Source: Coralloluteibacterium thermophilum (GTDB lineage Bacteria > Pseudomonadota > Gammaproteobacteria > Xanthomonadales > Xanthomonadaceae). From it: a stretch of DNA of 64,000 nt. The translations under genes and the position numbers were made by a program. Positions 60,213-64,000 of this stretch are shown here, one piece after another. The notes under the pieces were generated by a model that saw only the letters and a list, made by a program, of their open reading frames with translations, made no database searches and was not told the origin of the DNA. Positions within the stretch are counted from its first letter, which is position 1. Each line of letters starts with the position of its first letter. Where the stretch lies: NCBI RefSeq assembly GCF_042654365.1, contig NZ_JBHSGG010000029.1, positions 116,513-180,512 on the forward strand, in the 5' to 3' direction.

Positions 60213-62369
60213 ATGAGCGAGCAGCACGACACGCCGCCCCTCCCCGCGCGCCGGGACATCCCCGGGGAGGCGCCCGATGCGTCAGAATCGCCGCCCATGA
60301 GCGACGGCACCGACATCGACCTGCGCGACCCCGCGCTGTACCTCAACCGCGAGCTGTCGCAGCTCGAGTTCAACTTCCGCGTCCTGGCGCAGTCGGAGGA
60401 CGAGTCGCTCCCGCTGCTGGAGCGGCTGCGCTATCTGTGCATCACCTGCACCAATCTCGACGAGTTCTTCGAGATCCGCGTGGCGACCATCCGCCACGCG
60501 CTTGAGTTCGGCGGGCCGGCCATGCCCGACGGCATGGCGCCCTCCACGGCGCTGAAGCTCATCCACGAGAAGGCGGGCCGCCTGATCCGGCGGATGTACG
60601 AACACTGGAACCGCACCCTGCGCCCGGCGCTGAACGAGGCCGGCATCCGCATCCTGCCCCGGGACGCCTGGAACGCGAAGCAGCGGCGCTGGCTGCGCAA
60701 GTACTTCGACGACGAGATCATGCCGGTGCTCTCGCCGCTCGGGCTCGACCCGGTGCACCCCTTCCCGCGCATCCTCAACAAGTCGCTCAACGTGGTGGTG
60801 GTGCTCTCGGGCAAGGACGCCTTCGGGCGCGCCGGGCACATGGCCATCGTGCGCGCGCCGCGGTCGCTGCCGCGCATCATCCAGCTGCCGGAGAACGTCT
60901 CGGGCGGGCCCCACGACTTCGTGCTGCTCTCGCAGGTGCTGACCGCCTTCGTCGACAGCCTGTTCCCGGGCATGCAGGTCAAGGGCGCCTACCAGTTCCG
61001 CGTGACCCGCAACTCGGAGCTGATCGTCGACGAGGAGGAGGTCGAGAACCTCGCCGCCGCGCTCAAGACCGAACTGGCCGGGCGCGGCTTCCGGCGCGCG
61101 GTGCGGCTGGAGATCGCCGAGAACTGCCCCAAGCACATCCTCAAGACGCTGCTGGCCAATCTCGACCTGCCCGAATCGGCGGTCTACCCGATCAACGGCC
61201 CGGTCAACCTCAACCGGGTGATCCAGGTCTACGACCTGGTCGACCGCCCGGAGCTGAAGTTCCCGCCGTTCGTGCCGCGCGTGCAGTTCGACGAGGACGA
61301 GTCCGCCTTCGACCGCATCCGCGAGCGCGACGTCCTGCTGCACCACCCCTACGACTCGTTCTCCGACGTCATCGCGGTGCTCAAGCAGGCGGCGGTCGAC
61401 CCGGACGTGCTCGCGATCAAGCAGACCCTCTACCGCACCGGCAAGGAGCCGGCCCTGCTCGAGGCCCTGCTGCAGGCCGCGCGCAACGGCAAGGACGTGA
61501 CCGTGCTGGTGGAGCTGCGCGCACGCTTCGACGAAGAGGCCAACATCCGCGTCGCCGACCGGCTGCAGGAGGCCGGCGTGCAGGTGGTGTACGGCGTGGT
61601 CGGCTACAAGACCCACGCCAAGATGCTGCTGATCGTCCGCCGCGAGGGGCGCATGCTGCGCCGCTACGTGCACCTGGGCACCGGCAACTACAACTCGGGC
61701 ACGGCGCGGGTCTACACCGACCTCAGCCTGCTCACCGCCGACCCCGAGATCGGTCACGACGTGCACCTGCTGTTCCAGCAGCTCTCGGGCCTGGCCCCGG
61801 CCTTCAAGCTCAAGCGCCTGCTGCAGGCGCCCTTCACCCTGCACGGCGGCATCCTCGCCCGCATCGACCGTGAGATCGAGCACGCCCGCGCCGGCCGCGA
61901 GGCGCGGATCGTGGCGCGCATGAACGCCCTCAACGAGGCCGCGGTGATGCAGGCGCTGTACCGCGCCTCGCAGGCCGGCGTGCAGATCGACCTGATCGTG
62001 CGCGGCGCCTGCTCGCTGCGCCCCGGGGTGCCGGGCGTCTCGGACAACATCCGCGTGCGGTCGGTGATCGGCCGCTTCCTCGAGCACTCGCGGGTGTACT
62101 TCTTCGAGAACGGCGGCAAGCGCGAGATCTACGGCGCCAGCGCCGACTGGATGGAGCGCAACCTGCTGCGGCGCGTGGAGACCTGCTTCCCCATCCTCGA
62201 GCCCAAGCTCGCCGCACGCGTCTACGACGAGTTCCTCGGCACCTACCTGGACGACAACACCCAGGCCTGGGAGCTGCTGCCGGACGGCAGCTACCGCCGC
62301 ATCGCGCCGACCGAGGACGCCATGCCGCACTCGGCGCAGCGCAGCCTGCTGGCGAGGCTCTGCGGATGA
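60213..62369 (+). CDS. ppk1: Polyphosphate kinase 1 (718 aa)
   Basis: Polymerises ATP gamma-phosphate into polyphosphate. Catalytic His468 lies in YKTHAKMLL; LYRTGKEPALLEALL, RARFDEEANI and LGTGNYN complete the PLD-like active site. The N-terminal LYLNRELSQLEFNFRVL is typical. ATG 60213 (AGGA seven bases upstream) is used; ATG 60297 would give a length closer to E. coli but has no ribosome site. The stop overlaps ppx as ATGA. In the phoBR operon, so likely induced by phosphate starvation. Confidence 0.95.
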   Translation: MSEQHDTPPLPARRDIPGEAPDASESPPMSDGTDIDLRDPALYLNRELSQLEFNFRVLAQSEDESLPLLERLRYLCITCTNLDEFFEIRVATIRHALEFGGPAMPDGMAPSTALKLIHEKAGRLIRRMYEHWNRTLRPALNEAGIRILPRDAWNAKQRRWLRKYFDDEIMPVLSPLGLDPVHPFPRILNKSLNVVVVLSGKDAFGRAGHMAIVRAPRSLPRIIQLPENVSGGPHDFVLLSQVLTAFVDSLFPGMQVKGAYQFRVTRNSELIVDEEEVENLAAALKTELAGRGFRRAVRLEIAENCPKHILKTLLANLDLPESAVYPINGPVNLNRVIQVYDLVDRPELKFPPFVPRVQFDEDESAFDRIRERDVLLHHPYDSFSDVIAVLKQAAVDPDVLAIKQTLYRTGKEPALLEALLQAARNGKDVTVLVELRARFDEEANIRVADRLQEAGVQVVYGVVGYKTHAKMLLIVRREGRMLRRYVHLGTGNYNSGTARVYTDLSLLTADPEIGHDVHLLFQQLSGLAPAFKLKRLLQAPFTLHGGILARIDREIEHARAGREARIVARMNALNEAAVMQALYRASQAGVQIDLIVRGACSLRPGVPGVSDNIRVRSVIGRFLEHSRVYFFENGGKREIYGASADWMERNLLRRVETCFPILEPKLAARVYDEFLGTYLDDNTQAWELLPDGSYRRIAPTEDAMPHSAQRSLLARLCG

Positions 62370-63895
62370 GGGCCCGCGCCGGGCGCCCTGCGGGCGGCCA
62401 GAAGACGGAGGACGACGCCCTCCTCGCCGCGGTCGACATCGGTTCCAACAGCTTCCACATGGTGGTGGCGCGCCCGATGCTGGGCCAGCTGCGCATCGTC
62501 GACCGCCTCCGCGAGACGGTGCGCCTGGCCGAAGGGCTGGACGGCAAGGGCGGGCTCTCGACCGAGGCCCGCGGCCGCGCCTTCGAGTGCCTGGAGCGGT
62601 TCGGCCAGCGCCTGCGCAACGTCGACCCGAAGTGCGTGCGCGCGATCGCGACGAACACGGTGCGCGCGCTGCGCCACCCGCAGTCCTTCCTGCTGCCGGC
62701 CGAGACCGCGCTCGGCCATGCGATCGAGGTCGTCTCCGGCCGCGAGGAGGCGCGCCTCATCTACCTGGGCGTGACCCACGCCAACCCGCCGGGACCGCGA
62801 CGGCGGCTGGTCGTGGACATCGGCGGCGGCTCGACGGAATTCATCATCGGCGAAGGCTTCGACGCGCTGGAGCGCGAATCGCTGCAGATGGGCTGCATCG
62901 CCAGCACGCGGCGCTTCTTCGGCGACGGCAAGCTCTCGCCCCGGCGCTGGCAGGAGGCCCTGACCGCCATCGGCGCGGAGTTCCAGCAGTTCGCCACCAC
63001 CTTCCGCGCGCTCGGCTGGAGCGAGGCCTTCGGCTCCTCCGGCACCGCCAAGGCCATCGGCAACCTGATCGCGGCCGCCGACGGCGGCGACAGCGACATC
63101 ACGCCCCGCGGCCTCGCCCTGCTGCGCGAACGCCTGCTGCGCGCCGACCGCATCGCGCGCATCGACATGCCGGGCCTCGACGACGAGCGCCGGCCGATCC
63201 TCGCCGGCGGGGTGCTGGTGATGGAGGCGGCGTTCCAGGCGCTCGGCATCGAGCGCATGCAGGTCAGCAGCACGGCCATGCGCGAGGGCATCCTGCTGGA
63301 TCTCCGCGGGCGCATGACCAACGACGACCCGCGCGAGCTGTCGGTCAACGCGCTCTGCGAGCGCTATGGCCTCGATCCGGCGCAGGGCGCGCGCGTGGAG
63401 AGCACGGCACTGTCCCTGTTCGACCAGGTGGCGACCGAGGAGGTCGCGCCCGACGAGCGCCGCATGCTGGCCTGGGCGGCGCGCCTGCACGAGATCGGCC
63501 TCGCCATCGCGCACAGCCAGTACCACGTGCACGGGGCCTACATCCTGGAGCACTCCGACATCGCCGGCTTCTCGCGCCAGGAACAGCAGGTGCTCGCGGC
63601 GATCGTCCATTGCCAGCGCCGCAAGCCCGCGCTGGCGGTCCTGCAGGCGCTGCCCGCCCGCCAGCAGGTCGTGGCCCGGCGCCTCATCCCGCTGCTGCGG
63701 CTGGCCGTGCTGTTCGCCCGCGGCCACGAGGACGCCCCGCCCCTGCGCCTGCGCATCGACGGGCAGCGCCTGCGGCTGGGGATCGACGCGGGGTGGCTGC
63801 GCAGCCACCCGCTGACCCGTGCCGACCTGGCGACGGAGCAGGCCCAGATCGGCAGGCTCGACTACACCCTGGACGTGCGCACCGACGACGCCTGA
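62366..63895 (+). CDS. ppx: Exopolyphosphatase, Ppx/GppA family (509 aa)
   Basis: Degrades polyphosphate processively and may hydrolyse pppGpp. The ASKHA fold shows AAVDIGSNSFHMVVAR (about 21-36), ATNTVRALRHPQ, VVDIGGGSTEFIIGEG and SSGTAKAIGNL. The C-terminal HD-like helical domain (LHEIGLAIAHSQYHVHGAYI) makes it a long Ppx type. ATG 62366 overlaps the ppk stop as ATGA, so kinase and phosphatase are translated together. Confidence 0.94.
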   Translation: MRARAGRPAGGQKTEDDALLAAVDIGSNSFHMVVARPMLGQLRIVDRLRETVRLAEGLDGKGGLSTEARGRAFECLERFGQRLRNVDPKCVRAIATNTVRALRHPQSFLLPAETALGHAIEVVSGREEARLIYLGVTHANPPGPRRRLVVDIGGGSTEFIIGEGFDALERESLQMGCIASTRRFFGDGKLSPRRWQEALTAIGAEFQQFATTFRALGWSEAFGSSGTAKAIGNLIAAADGGDSDITPRGLALLRERLLRADRIARIDMPGLDDERRPILAGGVLVMEAAFQALGIERMQVSSTAMREGILLDLRGRMTNDDPRELSVNALCERYGLDPAQGARVESTALSLFDQVATEEVAPDERRMLAWAARLHEIGLAIAHSQYHVHGAYILEHSDIAGFSRQEQQVLAAIVHCQRRKPALAVLQALPARQQVVARRLIPLLRLAVLFARGHEDAPPLRLRIDGQRLRLGIDAGWLRSHPLTRADLATEQAQIGRLDYTLDVRTDDA

Positions 63896-63934
63896 GGCCG
63901 GAGCGGCGGGCGCGGCCGGTGGCCGGCCCGCAGC

Positions 63935-64000
63935 CTAGCTGTGTAAACCCAGGACGTTGTTCAGGGGAAGCTGAAGACGGGTGATAGGGGGTTGGTAGCC
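63935..64000 (-). CDS. IS481-type transposase, last 21 codons (5' part beyond the window)
   Basis: Reading inward from the right edge on the minus strand gives GYQPPITRLQLPLNNVLGLH plus Ser and a TAG stop (63935-63937). The pattern PPITRL...NNVL..HS is the characteristic C-terminus of IS481-family integrase-type transposases. Only the tail is visible, so family assignment rests on a short match. Confidence 0.6.
   Translation of the reverse strand, partial: GYQPPITRLQLPLNNVLGLHS
63935..64000. mobile_element. Right-edge insertion sequence end, probable IS481 family
   Basis: TGTGTAAACCCAGGACGTTG (63940-63959) looks like a terminal inverted repeat beginning TGT, with the transposase stop just outside or at its edge, as is usual for IS481. 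Insertion lies about 40-45 bases after the ppx stop. The other end and the target duplication are outside the window. Confidence 0.55.

Overview
The window is one contiguous, very GC-rich, gene-dense stretch of a Gram-negative chromosome. It has lipoprotein signals, an outer-membrane efflux factor, a BamC-like lipoprotein and BepA. Housekeeping gene order is gammaproteobacterial: maf-rng-yhdP-tldD, tsaE-amidase-mutL, pcnB-folK-panB-panC-panD-pgi, dapA-bamC beside gcvR-bcp-phoH, and phoB-phoR-ppk-ppx. That order, the NAD-type isocitrate dehydrogenase and the GGGAATCGGGA-type intergenic repeat point to the Xanthomonadales (Lysobacterales). This is inference from gene order, not a database match. 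Many genes overlap their neighbour by 4 bases (ATGA, GTGA, TTGA), and GTG and TTG starts are frequent.

Layout. 1-6222: end of a methyltransferase gene, then an RND efflux operon (adaptor, pump, outer-membrane factor; minus strand). 6368-14035: a small DUF4870 membrane protein, then a compact accessory-looking locus: LPG-synthase-type membrane protein, CDP-alcohol phosphatidyltransferase, GTP cyclohydrolase II, stand-alone RibD-type reductase, methyltransferase, glycosyltransferase, a PTPS/QueD-like protein lacking the family's catalytic residues, and an MDR dehydrogenase. I recognise no characterised pathway with this composition; it is the best candidate here for an undescribed system. 14116-23877: PmbA, DarP/YjgA, TldD, YhdP, RNase G, Maf. 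24164-29246: lipoprotein alkaline phosphatase, amino-acid permease, stand-alone RnfB/RsxB-type ferredoxin protein, ADP/ATP-antiporter-like MFS protein. 29245-29718: tandem palindromic repeat array between convergent genes. 29706-36986: TraB/GumN, DUF1684 lipoprotein, MutL, AMIN/LysM amidase, TsaE, NAD(P)HX repair enzyme. 37265-44816: LigB, Pgi, pantothenate genes, FolK, PcnB (interrupted by 18 unknown bases). 44889-45531: tRNA-Glu(CTC), then fdxA behind a perfect FNR-type box. 45555-57819: BamC-like, DapA, GcvR, Bcp, PhoH, two small unknown proteins, YoaK family, ThiD, Bax-inhibitor family, acetyltransferase, Nei-type glycosylase, IDH, AhpD-like protein, glutaredoxin, BepA. 57820-63895: a 281-bp element with 40-bp inverted ends, a PHO box, then phoB-phoR-ppk-ppx. 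The last 66 bases are the 3' end of an IS481-type transposase gene.

How the genes work together. PhoBR with Ppk and Ppx forms a phosphate-sensing and polyphosphate unit led by a PHO box. panB, panC, panD and folK make pantothenate and the folate precursor. TldD and PmbA form one heterodimeric protease encoded in two nearby units. In the accessory locus, GTP cyclohydrolase II plus a RibD-type reductase without its deaminase would give a ribitylated diaminopyrimidinone that keeps a pterin-like 2-amino group; the remaining enzymes could cyclise, methylate, glycosylate and phospholipid-link it. That last step is hypothesis.
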